Shown: positions 6,792 to 14,374 of the stretch, piece after piece
Layout of the letters: each line of letters starts with the position of its first letter
How positions within the stretch are numbered: the stretch's first letter is position 1
NCBI GenBank assembly: GCA_030374735.1
Contig: JASCIV010000676.1
Span: forward strand, 1 to 14,652
From: Gracilaria caudata
Lineage: Eukaryota > Rhodophyta > Florideophyceae > Gracilariales > Gracilariaceae
DNA: 14,652 nucleotides
Direction of reading: 5' to 3'
Notes under the pieces: model-generated
The model's database searches: none
Told to the model about the DNA's origin: nothing
Seen by the model: the letters and a program-made list of their open reading frames with translations, nothing else
Position numbers and translations under genes: made by a program

Positions 6792-7103
6792 ATGGCTGGC
6801 AAAAAAACAAATGCATCATCTTCTGGTGCTCCGGTTTTCCTTCCTCGTATGCAGCTGGAATCTGACACAGCTCTGTACTTTGGAGACCTGATTCGAGGCC
6901 TCCTGCATGACACCCCGACTGCGAACGTTTTCTTACGACGCCTGCGTGACGAACTTCCCCCAGTGCTCCCTATGCACCCGCATATCACGAGCAAACCCCC
7001 GTATTACCCGCGTTCTCATCCTCAAATTGGAAAGGTTCGGCATACACGTCCAAGACAGCGGTTCCAACATTCTGAAGATTGCGACCCTCCTGTAGGATTC
7101 TGA
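6792..7103 (+). CDS. Hypothetical 103-aa protein
   Basis: The ATG at 6792 (AATATGG, with A at -3) opens a frame of 104 codons including the stop. The first half looks protein-like: a Lys/Thr/Ser-rich start (MAGKKTNASSS), then a likely helical stretch with LYFGDLIRGLL and FLRRLRDELPPVLP. The second half is Pro/His/Arg-rich and less convincing. The +1 frame over the same DNA reads TRVLILKLERFGIHVQDSG and stops at a similar place, so a frameshift near 6990 is possible. ATTGG (inverted CCAAT) boxes at about 6671 and 6739 lie in the 120 bp upstream and could belong to a promoter. No family is recognised. It may be a small gene or a decayed fragment. Confidence 0.35.
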   Translation: MAGKKTNASSSGAPVFLPRMQLESDTALYFGDLIRGLLHDTPTANVFLRRLRDELPPVLPMHPHITSKPPYYPRSHPQIGKVRHTRPRQRFQHSEDCDPPVGF

Positions 7104-7411
7104 CTTATATCGTTATAAGCTCAACTGAGTCCACGAGTTAGGGGATTTGGGATTCGAAGTTTGGAGACAAAGTTTTTCTCTATTAGCATATTAAGAGCTC
7201 TTAGAGGAAGGAAACCTCGATACGAACATATTTTCTTTGTCTACTTGTGTGAATTAAAAGTAGACGGAGGTTTACACAAGAAGTTTGTTTTACTATGCAC
7301 GTTAGGATTCCTAGTTCTTTTTTGTGTCGATGAGATGTGCATATTAAAGAACCAGTGTTTTTGGCACTAACATCGTGCACAGCAATGTCAAGGGACACAG
7401 TAATGTGCACA
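7104..7411. other. AT-rich spacer
   Basis: One 69-codon frame without recognisable features covers 7161-7370. The only structure seen is the 12-bp palindrome TAAGAGCTCTTA at 7192-7203. No gene is called. Confidence 0.5.
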
Positions 7412-7451
7412 TGGAAGAGCACCTCGTCCATTTGGAAGAGGTGCTCTTCCA
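7412..7451. repeat. Perfect 14-bp-arm hairpin
   Basis: TGGAAGAGCACCTC (7412-7425) is exactly complementary to GAGGTGCTCTTCCA (7438-7451) across a 12-nt loop that itself begins a second GGAA. An A-run follows on the + strand. It is longer than expected by chance. It could be a transcription-end hairpin, a small-RNA foldback or a transposon footprint. Nothing nearby decides. Confidence 0.85.
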
Positions 7452-8381
7452 AAAAATTGACCCAGAGATCCTGACAAAAGCCTGTTGCAGGGCTAAAAAG
7501 AGGGTTGCATGTTATCACGCATATCTTCTGAACTAATTGTATCTATTCAGTTTTATTGTATGCGATTGAAAGCCAAAACGCAGGGCTTTCATATGCACTT
7601 GATTTGAAAGTCATCGAGAAAATACGACGAGTTTGGTGCTTAGTACAAAACTCGCGTTTTGAGCCATTTTCAGACCCCTTCCATGTCCACCCGACAAGGG
7701 TTATGCGCATCAATGCAAGCGCGTTTGCATTTGATTGGCTGCATGGCCTATTGTTGTAACCTTACTCCGACAGATCCAGCGTGGCGCAAGTGGCTTCGGC
7801 AGTCATTGCGTTGACGGCGTTTCTCTTCGTTTGAAACGTTTGGCACACCCCGAAATCGGTGGTAGAAAAAGCTGGCCATGGGATGTGTATGATGTCGGCC
7901 ATGGTGGTGAGACAGGGCGCACGATAAGGGAGGAAGCCCTGATCTGTGCGTGAGCGTCGAACAAGCGCATCGACAGCGTCCGGCAGCGTCCCGGAGCGTA
8001 TGCTTTGCAACATCGTGTTGGCAGGCGAGGAATTTGGCTTCAATCCAGTGCAAGTGGATCAACGCTCGGGCCAAGTGCGGAAAGAGTGCGTGATGAATGG
8101 ATGCGTTTCAAGCATCTCGCTGGCACGGGGGCGCTTTAATTTCCAGTGATGAGTCGTCGTGCTTGGCGAAGATCAGGCATAGGCCTTGCTGCGTCCTTGA
8201 TGCGACCTCTCCTCCCGTCTGCGCCTTATGTTGCTGAGGCAGGTTTCTACCGGGCTTCAAGCAAGAATACACAAAAAGACGTCACCCTCAACATGCAACA
8301 GCGATGAAATTATGGGCGAGAAAGGCTCGACGGTTCCATTTTTGGAAGCAGCCCTAAGTTGAACAGCTGTTGTATGTTCAG
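7452..8381. other. Gene-poor region with an uncertain minus-strand frame
   Basis: No convincing gene is seen. The best candidate is on the minus strand at 8043-7762: 93 codons with an ATTG start rather than a clear ATG. Its product contains SIRSGTLPDAVDALVRRS and reads on upstream through one TGA near 8060, so it may be part of a decayed gene. Plus-strand frames at 7735-7953 and 7946-8149 overlap it and look no better. The last 150 bp probably hold upstream promoter DNA of the secreted-protein gene. Confidence 0.3.
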
Positions 8382-8388
8382 TATAAAA
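8382..8388 (+). promoter_or_regulatory. TATA box of the secreted-protein gene
   Basis: TATAAAA lies 144 bp before the ATG at 8532. A start site about 30 bp downstream (near 8413) would leave a leader of roughly 120 nt. I see no other ATG in that leader. Confidence 0.6.
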
Positions 8389-8531
8389 CCGGCGTAGGTC
8401 GCATCAGCTGGAGACTCAAAATCCCACACCTCTCGCACAGCAATCTTGGCAGCTCTTCCCTCTCATCATCGTCAATCGGCGCAGTCCACCCCCCGATCCC
8501 AACGTCGTCGTCAAGCGCGCGCTGCCGAACA

Positions 8532-8825
8532 ATGAAGCTATACATCGTGCTTGCGCTGCTGATGTGCATCAGTCTGAGCGCCAACGCTCACGTCGTGCAC
8601 ACAATGGATGAGCTCTCCTCGTCGTCCGAGACGTCCATCTCCTCCACAGAACGCATCCCAAAGAGCAAGTTGTTCTTCACGTTTGTGAGACGAACGCCGA
8701 TGCCCACTCCGTTTGTGACCATGACGCCGGGGCCCGTGGAAATTCCGATGATTCCCATAAGTCCGCCTCCGGATCCTGAGGACGACGATATGGGCCCATC
8801 GCCTTCCCCGCTGTATGAGTTCTAA
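8532..8825 (+). CDS. Small secreted proline-rich protein (97 aa)
   Basis: The ATG at 8532 (AACAATGA, with A at -3) is followed by a classic signal peptide: MKLY, a hydrophobic core (IVLALLMCISLS) and an Ala-Asn-Ala cleavage site near residue 19. The mature ~78 aa begin with His/Val, then a Ser-rich stretch (SSSSETSISS), a short basic part (FVRRTP), a Pro/Met/Thr-rich stretch, an acidic run (PEDDD) and the tail SPSPLYEF. There are no Cys in the mature part, no membrane span and no GPI-type hydrophobic tail. The TATA box before it and AATAAA 138 bp after the stop give a complete gene model. The frame continues upstream without a stop, but the signal peptide fixes this start. I know no family for it. 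It may be a cell-wall or extracellular-matrix protein or an effector-like secreted peptide. Confidence 0.72.
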   Translation: MKLYIVLALLMCISLSANAHVVHTMDELSSSSETSISSTERIPKSKLFFTFVRRTPMPTPFVTMTPGPVEIPMIPISPPPDPEDDDMGPSPSPLYEF

Positions 8826-8962
8826 GGCTGGTGTGGCCGCGCTCGGATCGCATGCGTCCGACTTTGCACACGGCTTTTTTGCACCACACTTTGATGTGGT
8901 GAAATCGTTAGATATATGCACATGTGTTGGCTGTTTTGGCCATTCGCAAGTAGTGTGACCAA

Positions 8963-8968
8963 AATAAA
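8963..8968 (+). terminator. Polyadenylation signal of the secreted-protein gene
   Basis: AATAAA (in AATAAAAG) lies 138 bp past the stop codon, at a usual distance for a eukaryotic 3' UTR. Confidence 0.6.
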
Positions 8969-9118
8969 AGCTCTTTCAAGAACGGGTCGCTACTGCCGCA
9001 TAAACATTCTTTCATCACGGCGACGCTGGAGGCTGTGTTCTAGAGCAGGAGCCATGCCCTGTTCCGCCTACGCGGGTTCTGCTTTTTAACAGCCGCGCCG
9101 GGCCACTTCGGTGCGTGC

Positions 9119-9385
9119 ATGCGTTCCGCACGAGCTACTTTAGACGCAAATGAGTTGCACTTCGTGACAGCTCACAAGCTCTTGGGAGGAGGACAACTCG
9201 TTTCTTTACAGTTCTCACGAGAGGCGCTACCTTCACGCGAAGGTAGACATCCTTACAGTACATGGCCTAGCGCGTTGCGCTCGCTCTCGACCACCCACGT
9301 TTCAAGGGCAGAGGGAGGCGCATCACTACGACACGTCACTTGTCACTGTGTCCAGCTGGCACGAGTTTCGCCTGTGAAACTCTGA
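9119..9385 (+). CDS. Hypothetical 88-aa ORF
   Basis: The ATG at 9119 opens 88 codons in a locally GC-richer patch. The product is mixed in composition, with HKLLGGGQLVSLQF in the first half and a Ser/Arg/His-rich second half with two nearby Cys (CHC). No domain is recognised. A different frame begins right at its end (9378) and runs on through the MITE insertion site, so the two could be parts of one frameshifted gene. This is inference only. It could also be a chance frame. The hairpin CTACCTTC / GAAGGTAG (near 9228-9248) lies inside it. Confidence 0.25.
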   Translation: MRSARATLDANELHFVTAHKLLGGGQLVSLQFSREALPSREGRHPYSTWPSALRSLSTTHVSRAEGGASLRHVTCHCVQLARVSPVKL

Positions 9386-9497
9386 AGAGTTTTCTTCGGA
9401 ACTTACGAAGGATTTAGCGCGTTGGGCCAGACCGCATCGCAACTTACCATGGGATGGAACCAATTCGATTGCAAGCGATTGCAATCGTGAAGTGCTA

Positions 9498-9505
9498 CTT
9501 CAATT
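9498..9505. repeat. 8-bp target-site duplication, left copy
   Basis: CTTCAATT stands directly before the CAGGGG end of the element and is repeated exactly at 9848-9855. Confidence 0.9.
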
Positions 9506-9847
9506 CAGGGGCGTATTTGTGACTAGAATTTTCAGCATTCTAGAAGTCATAGTCACCTACAAAATCCTCCAAGTCAGTCACATTTTAGTCACATTTAGTC
9601 ACCTCGCGTACTTCGATTGTTTTAGAATATCTGTAAATCAACTTCGTCAACAAGAAGACGAAATTTACTTCCCAGACGATCTGAAAGCCTAAACATAACA
9701 AATGGATGTTTAGCTCGTCAGAAAAATAAAAGAAAATTTTATGTCATTTACAATTAAATTGAAAATAATTTATAAATCAGGTGCTAGTCAGTCAGTCATA
9801 AGTCATCCTTTTTTTGCTGTAGTCAGTCAGTCACATATACGGCCCTG
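9506..9847 (+). mobile_element. Non-autonomous hAT-type MITE (342 bp)
   Basis: The left end CAGGGGCGTATTTGTGACT and the inverted right end CAGGGCCGTATATGTGACT agree at 17 of 19 positions, and both flanks are CTTCAATT. An 8-bp duplication and ends starting CAGGG are hallmarks of the hAT superfamily. The element has no transposase frame. Its subterminal parts are packed with AGTCA/AGTCAC repeats (several at 9547-9602 and again at 9786-9836), like transposase-binding repeats in other hAT elements. The interior is AT-rich and includes AATAAAAG near 9725. It must be moved by a transposase encoded elsewhere. Confidence 0.9.
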
Positions 9848-9855
9848 CTTCAATT
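9848..9855. repeat. 8-bp target-site duplication, right copy
   Basis: CTTCAATT follows the CCCTG end directly and is identical to the left copy, so insertion is fairly recent. Confidence 0.9.
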
Positions 9856-10093
9856 GCAAATTACGACCGCAGGTGTTGCTTCTGGCAAAGCCAATGCTTT
9901 AAACAAAACGTTCCTTCAGTTCAAGCTCCACAAGTCTCAGCCCTATGAGAACAGGGATGTCTTTTGTTTTCAAAAACCTCCCCTACCTGTCGCACAATCT
10001 GTCCGCATCGTCGATCTCCAGAGTGTTTGCGCCAAGTCGTGTGTAGTTTTATTTGGTTTGTTGCCGTTTATGCGTGGGGCAAAAGGAAAGTAG

Positions 10094-10516
10094 AAAGGGC
10101 GTACATGTGATTAACTAATTTCACTTCATCGCTAGTTACGAGTCTACCCATTTTTTGAGTATTTAGTCATTTTGAGACAGAGCATTAAATCTACATTTTG
10201 CTCAACATTCTTGAACGCAACACATTTTAGTGCTTCACGTTTTGCATCCAGCAGATTTATCAGATCTGTAGTGGTTGTTCCAAACATACACGGCAATTGC
10301 GTACTTCAAATGTAAACACAATAAGTATTAAACGCTTGTTGTGTTTCATACTTTGAGCTACCACAGTGCTCTGAAGTGAATTTTTGCTCTGGATTCCCTC
10401 GCGTTTTTGGGTCCCCTACGTCTTAGCTGCTCGAATGCTTTGTGACGATTGAAGTGACAGACCCTGCTATGGGCCACGTTACATCGGGATAATACTCAGA
10501 AAGATGGGAAGGGAGA
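10094..10516. other. AT-rich spacer, no gene seen
   Basis: There is no ORF of note on either strand, and no repeat or strong hairpin that I can defend. Confidence 0.5.
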
Positions 10517-10556
10517 GACTCGACTTCAGTCAGCTGCACTCGACTTCAACCAGCTG
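10517..10556. repeat. Two tandem 20-bp units
   Basis: GACTCGACTTCAGTCAGCTG (10517-10536) is followed directly by CACTCGACTTCAACCAGCTG, with 3 differences. It includes CAGCTG E-box-like hexamers, which may be coincidental. Confidence 0.8.
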
Positions 10557-10576
10557 TAAAAAGTCCTTGTGTTACT

Positions 10577-10627
10577 GTAAGTCAAGATATTTTGTCGTGC
10601 GCGTTGTTGCCACGTTCTAACCTTTAG
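10577..10627 (+). other. Candidate 51-nt intron
   Basis: The donor is GTAAGT (10577), a TTCTAAC branch-type motif lies just before the end, and the acceptor is TTTAG (10627). After it, a frame without stops (about 58 codons from 10628) reads RRFQAFRLNKLRKLE and continues to 10800. In that frame an upstream TAA lies close to the donor, so no continuous coding exon can be joined. It may be in a 5' UTR or be a chance match. Confidence 0.25.
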
Positions 10628-10804
10628 GAGCGTACATCGGCGCTTCCAAGCGTTCCGCTTGAACAAACTCAGGAAGCTAGAGAGCGTCGATGACTCATCG
10701 AGGGCTGGAAGGGAGCCAGAGAAACGAATACTGAAGGAAGCTTTCGGTATTAGAAAGCTGATTTTTACATTTTTTTGTGTAGATATGTATTGCAATAAGT
10801 AATT

Positions 10805-11092
10805 CTATTCCATGAAATCTATTCCTGGTGCTTGACAAGGGATGACAACTTCGTTGTGACATGTGAGGGCGACATGTCCCTTGTACCATGCGCATTCTTG
10901 GTCGGTGTGGTGAATTGGCATCAATTCACTCTGACAGACACACGAGCACCCAGGCCTTTCCCCACCCAGATGAACGAAACACATAACGTTACTAAATCTT
11001 TGTAATGGGGCGGAGGAACTTTGGCTCCCACTCAAGTGGCCCCTCTTCTGCCCAACACTGCCGTCGAACACGTTTCTGTTGTTGCGATCCAT
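10805..11092 (-). CDS. Hypothetical Cys/His-containing 95-aa ORF
   Basis: On the minus strand an ATG at 11092 opens 96 codons including TAG. The first third is polar (Asn/Ser/Gln-rich). The rest has six Cys and several His (CFVHLGG, then CSCVC, then HHTDQECAWYKGH, then TCHNEVVIPC), as in a small metal-binding or disulphide-rich domain. I recognise no family, and there is no signal peptide. Codon choice is unremarkable. A plus-strand frame with splice-like signals overlaps its start. It may be a real small gene, an exon, or chance. Confidence 0.28.
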   Translation of the reverse strand: MDRNNRNVFDGSVGQKRGHLSGSQSSSAPLQRFSNVMCFVHLGGERPGCSCVCQSELMPIHHTDQECAWYKGHVALTCHNEVVIPCQAPGIDFME

Positions 11093-11158
11093 TGTGTTCG
11101 CGTATGTGTATTGTGCGTGCTTGTAAGGGAGATTGAGTTTTCTTGTTTGTGTTTGCAG

Positions 11159-11827
11159 AGTGGGTTCGCTGTGCCCATAAAGGCCAAGGACGTATGCGCA
11201 TTTGTAGAATTCCGAAGCAATGTCTTTTGGCCTTCTTAAAGAGAGAAAGCTTTCTTTGAAAGCTCTACTGCAGCTTAGTAATTAGAAGCTGCTGTCCACA
11301 ATAAAGAAAGAAAAGAAGAAGCAATGTCCAGCATGGAACACATGATGGTAATGCCACAGTAAAATCTTTTTTGAAGAACAGCTGTGCATGAACACATAAG
11401 AGTACTGAAGTCTTCCCATTTATTTATTTTGTATGAGTATTTCATTCTCTCAATTCGCATCTTCCTTTAACGAGTGCTTGAGTTGATCTGTAGTTTACAC
11501 AAGGGCGCGAATTATAACAATAATTTGGATTGAAAAAATTAAGCGTAGATCTTCAAAGCACGTCATGAGCGCAAGTCTACTTGCATCAATGATTTTCGTT
11601 CCCACAATGTAGACACAAGAGACAGAGAGTTCGTTCTAATCTGTATAATTACAAAAGAGTTGATTCCGGTAGAGAAAACCAGGCAGAGCGCTGGAGTTTT
11701 CTAGTTATTTTCATAACACTCGACATTCACGTAGGCTCACGCCTGAGGTCCACCTACCGAACGCAGGCACGGCATAAGCCTCTAGCCTAGCAGAAAATTT
11801 AACAACTAAACAGCATCACAAAGACAT
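11159..11827. other. AT-rich stretch without a called gene
   Basis: Only short frames of at most 72 codons are present. A 7-bp stem (AGCTTTC / GAAAGCT) lies near 11247-11263. Poly-purine AAGAAAGAAAAGAAGAAG occurs near 11303. No gene can be supported. Confidence 0.5.
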
Positions 11828-11871
11828 CTTACTCCCTGACGGAAGAATACATTCTTCCGTCAGGGAGTAAG
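11828..11871. repeat. Perfect 21-bp-arm palindrome with CTCCCT ends, possible Tc1/mariner-type footprint
   Basis: The arm at 11828-11848 (starting CTTACTCCCTGACGG) is exactly the reverse complement of 11851-11871, with only AC between. Inside it, TA flanks a palindrome starting CTCCCT. TA duplications with CTCCCTCCGT-like ends are known for Stowaway MITEs, so a minimal element made of two ends is possible. The resemblance is partial and the palindrome may have another origin. Confidence 0.85.
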
Positions 11872-11981
11872 AGGTCGACATCAATTGTGGAGGATTATTA
11901 AAAGAAGGCGTGTCATCGTGCTGTTGTACTCATCATGTTATTCCTGAGCGTTCGCGTTTGCTTCCACTTGGAAATTTGTGG

Positions 11982-12446
11982 ATGTGTGAAGCCTACTACC
12001 GCCGCTGCGTGGCGGTTTTGGATGGTGCAGATGCACATGCCTTGGCGCGTGCGTGGCTTCAGGCGTCACCGTTATGTAAGCCGCGCTCGTACCTTCACTT
12101 GCTGTGCCGGTTGGCTCTCTCTCCACTACACGTCGTTCTACGTAGGAGAAAACGTGTCAGAGGGTCAGCAAGCTGTGCTGTGGATATCGCTCAAAGCTCG
12201 AGGCCTACAGCCGTTCAATTGAATCTGGCGCTTCTTTCAGTTGCGACGCGGGTCTCCCGTTCTCCTTCTGTTACTATCCCATCTTACTGCCGTACCACTG
12301 TACCGCCTTTGCTCTCTCCTCTGGTTTCGCGTCGTTTTCGTTCCTCTCCTCGACTTTCTCCAGCGTTCACACTAACAACTCTCCTCGCCGATGTGTCTTG
12401 GCCCTACGCTAACTTTGCTCGTCTCCGCCATCGTGCTTGTTCTTGA
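11982..12446 (+). CDS. Hypothetical 154-aa ORF
   Basis: The first in-frame ATG is at 11982, and the frame is open from 11910. The first part reads CEAYYRRCVAVLDGADAHAL, then LLCRLALSPLHVVLRRRKR. The second half is Ser/Pro/Arg-rich with many codons ending in T or C, and ends in HRACS. GC content is higher than in the flanks, which favours coding. No family is recognised. A +1 frame from ATG 11935 is also open for 95 codons, so the true frame is uncertain. It could be an exon, a gene fragment or a chance ORF. Confidence 0.3.
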   Translation: MCEAYYRRCVAVLDGADAHALARAWLQASPLCKPRSYLHLLCRLALSPLHVVLRRRKRVRGSASCAVDIAQSSRPTAVQLNLALLSVATRVSRSPSVTIPSYCRTTVPPLLSPLVSRRFRSSPRLSPAFTLTTLLADVSWPYANFARLRHRACS

Positions 12447-12882
12447 TCGTTAGGTTGAAATCACATAACTTTATTACAGACTTTAAACTTAGCAAACACA
12501 GTCACCAAAAAAAAAGTGCTGCACACCGTACACACATGTCCGCTAGATGATTGCCCGCTTTTCCTCATTCAATGACGGATTTCAAGAGCCGGAGCTTCTC
12601 TACAGGTTGTTCTAGCGTGCGCTTACATTGTATTCTTGCACCACGTTGACTATTTTCTGAAATCTACAGTTCCGTTGCGTAGCAATCGACAGACTATAGG
12701 CTTTTCCAAAAATCTTTTGATTCATTCTCCTGTATATTTGTACTCCGAGATTCTCTTTAGCTTTAAGTTAAACATTGATATTGTTCCTGTTTGCTACAGT
12801 AGCTTATAGCAAGTACGTTTGTGCTTCTATGTCCAGTGGAATTTTGTTTATTTTTGTTATGGAGTTGGCACAGTAGATAGGG
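12447..12882. other. AT-rich spacer
   Basis: Neither strand has an ORF of note. A nine-A run lies near 12507. There is nothing else I can support. Confidence 0.5.
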
Positions 12883-13170
12883 TTGGTAGATCCAACGGAG
12901 AAATTGGATGAAAATTTCACGATATTCATACCTGGGCGGCTCCCATATTCACGAGGAATTCAAAAATGTGTCGGAGATCAAGGCTCGGTAGCTGTTTGGT
13001 CTCCTGTGGCACTGCCACTGTTACAATGCAAGACGACTGAACCGCGATTGCGAGAAACTGGCGGCTTTGGCACTGTGTGTGTGGGCGTCGCAGAAAGAAT
13101 GGAAGCTCACTTTTCTCGCACACGGAGGAACGTGAATTGGAGAGACAGATCAAACGAGGGCCGTATTTGA
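12883..13170 (+). other. 95-codon frame without a clear ATG start
   Basis: The frame starts at TTG and ends in TGA. Its product contains KLDENFTIFIPGRLPYSRG and later ETGGFGTVCVGVAE. The second looks like the glycine loop of a protein kinase, but no lysine motif or further kinase sequence follows before the stop. It could be a kinase exon remnant or coincidence, and no gene is claimed. Confidence 0.2.
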
Positions 13171-13276
13171 CACCATTTTGGCAAAAGATGGACAATGACG
13201 GCCTACTCTGACGGAGAAAGTAGTCATTACATTTTTTTGGATTATTTTTAGAGCCCTCTGACTACCAGATCTGGGA

Positions 13277-13334
13277 TTCTGGTGACTACTTGACTATTTA
13301 ATTTGTCAGTTTAGTAGTCACAAATACGCCCCTG
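13277..13334 (-). mobile_element. Solo or deleted hAT-MITE end, same family as 9506-9847
   Basis: The last 20 bp (13315-13334), read on the minus strand, are identical to the first 20 bp of the MITE (CAGGGGCGTATTTGTGACTA). GTGACTACT (13282-13290) and AGTAGTCAC (13313-13321) form an inner inverted repeat. No matching CAGGG end is found upstream. ATCTTGGA after the end (13335-13342) resembles ATCTGGGA at 13269-13276, so an internally deleted copy bounded there is possible. The start given is that guess. Confidence 0.6.
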
Positions 13335-13607
13335 ATCTTGGATCCAAACGACACAGCACACGAAGGTAGAGTAGCTGGCTTGCACATCCCGCTCAGGCGA
13401 CATGAAACACAAGCCAAATTATCTATCTCTGCACCACTGGGTGCCACTCAGCCAACCGAGACGCCAAGGGCTGGCAGCTGCAAGCCACTTCCGACCCTAT
13501 CGCTTCCCATTTCTGAGAGCAACGCGCGCTCGTGGGACCGATATGATATACATGCCTCATTTTGATCCTTTGCAACTCCTGCCAACCTCTTAGTTGACAT
13601 CACGACA
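13335..13607. other. Spacer with only weak frames
   Basis: Two overlapping frames (13338-13565 and 13402-13593) are Pro/Arg/His-rich, without motifs or agreement on frame. No gene is called. Confidence 0.4.
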
Positions 13608-13763
13608 ATGCCAACTCCCTTGATTGTTCGAAGTCTAATTTCAGTTTCTTACTTTTCCGAGTCAGAAGCCTTCCGAGTCACGATCAAAGAGCTCAAGGAT
13701 GAGATGGCTGTTGTGCAGAACATGCACGCTTTGATTTTCTGCATTGCCTGTCGCAACGTATGA
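13608..13763 (+). CDS. Possible 51-aa ORF
   Basis: The ATG at 13608 (ACAATGC, with A at -3) opens 52 codons including TGA. The product reads MPTPLIVRSLISVSYFSESE, then a charged helix (FRVTIKELKDEMAVVQ) and a Cys-containing end (FCIACRNV). The composition looks protein-like, but it is short and of unknown family. It may be an exon or gene fragment. Confidence 0.2.
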   Translation: MPTPLIVRSLISVSYFSESEAFRVTIKELKDEMAVVQNMHALIFCIACRNV

Positions 13764-14110
13764 GCTTCCCCTAGTCCCAAAAGAGCGGCTACATATTAGT
13801 GCAAACTGAGCACTGTAGCGAGATATTCGACATGTGTGTTTCTTCGGCAAAAACTTATACTGTTGAGAAAACCGAGCACAGGAGAGAACCCAGCAAATCT
13901 AGTAACGGTCATGTAAGCCAATTGCGCACTATATCCGATCTGCGTGGCAAGGTTTGCATCTACCTCTTTTTCTACTTAAATTTTGGCGTCAGAGAGTTCC
14001 TACTCCACTAGTTGACGAGAATACTTTTTAAACATGACAATGTGTTTGACGGCCAGCAATAAGTTAACTTATGGGACCAGTTAGAGTTTATTTCGAAGAT
14101 TAGTAACGTA
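13764..14110. other. AT-rich spacer
   Basis: A 70-codon frame (13799-14011) starts without an ATG and has no motifs. Nothing else is supported. Confidence 0.45.
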
Positions 14111-14326
14111 ATGTATCTAAATGAGATTATGGACCAAGCCTGGCCGTCATCAGAAGATAAGTGCCAGATATGTACCGGTATTTACACGAAAGATTTTGAT
14201 CTACCGTCTCATAACACCACAAGTCAGAGAGACAGTGGGGCAACAGTAACTTGGCTTGAAGTGCTAGACGCTTCAAGCCGTGCGTTTCGTTCATTTTCTA
14301 CCAAATTTAATCACGTCGACAACTGA
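14111..14326 (+). CDS. Possible 71-aa ORF next to the right repeat arm
   Basis: A true ATG (14111) opens 72 codons. The product is polar, with one CQIC pair, an aromatic WLEVLDASSRAFRSF part and no recognised domain. It contains the 9-bp hairpin at 14253-14279. It could be part of the repeat element or chance. Confidence 0.15.
   Translation: MYLNEIMDQAWPSSEDKCQICTGIYTKDFDLPSHNTTSQRDSGATVTWLEVLDASSRAFRSFSTKFNHVDN
14253..14279. repeat. Perfect 9-bp hairpin
   Basis: GGCTTGAAG and CTTCAAGCC are separated by 9 nt. It lies about 100 bp inside the right repeat arm. Confidence 0.7.
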
Positions 14327-14374
14327 GAATTAGATCGTTCACCTGGAGTACTATCAAATCAATTGACTTGTGCA

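Larger units (their letters stand above)
9378..10093 (+). pseudogene. Open frame split by the MITE insertion
   Basis: If the 342-bp element and one copy of its 8-bp duplication are disregarded, the flanks 9378-9505 and 9856-10093 form one uninterrupted frame of 121 codons plus stop. The left part includes DLARWARPHRNLPWDG and the right part QFKLHKSQPYENRDVFCF and PPLPVAQSVRIVDLQ. The present spacing (350 bp) puts the halves out of frame. There is no ATG at the left side, so this could be a downstream exon or the back half of the frame starting at 9119. No family is recognised, and an open frame of this length may still be chance. Confidence 0.35.

Noticed and set aside
8532..8825. RxLR-type effector
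   Set aside because: A signal peptide is present, but no RxLR or EER motif follows in the usual place. RRTP is not such a motif.
9040..9480. A structural RNA gene in the GC-richer patch
   Set aside because: No tRNA T-loop or rRNA-like core is recognisable. Only a short 8-bp hairpin is present.
12883..13170. Protein kinase exon (glycine-loop-like GGFGTV)
   Set aside because: A single six-residue match, no ATG and no following lysine or catalytic motif. Left as an uncertain frame.
9506..13334. A 3.8-kb autonomous hAT element between the two matching ends
   Set aside because: The flanking 8-mers differ (CTTCAATT versus ATCTTGGA), no transposase frame lies between, and the left end has a better partner at 9847 with exact duplication.
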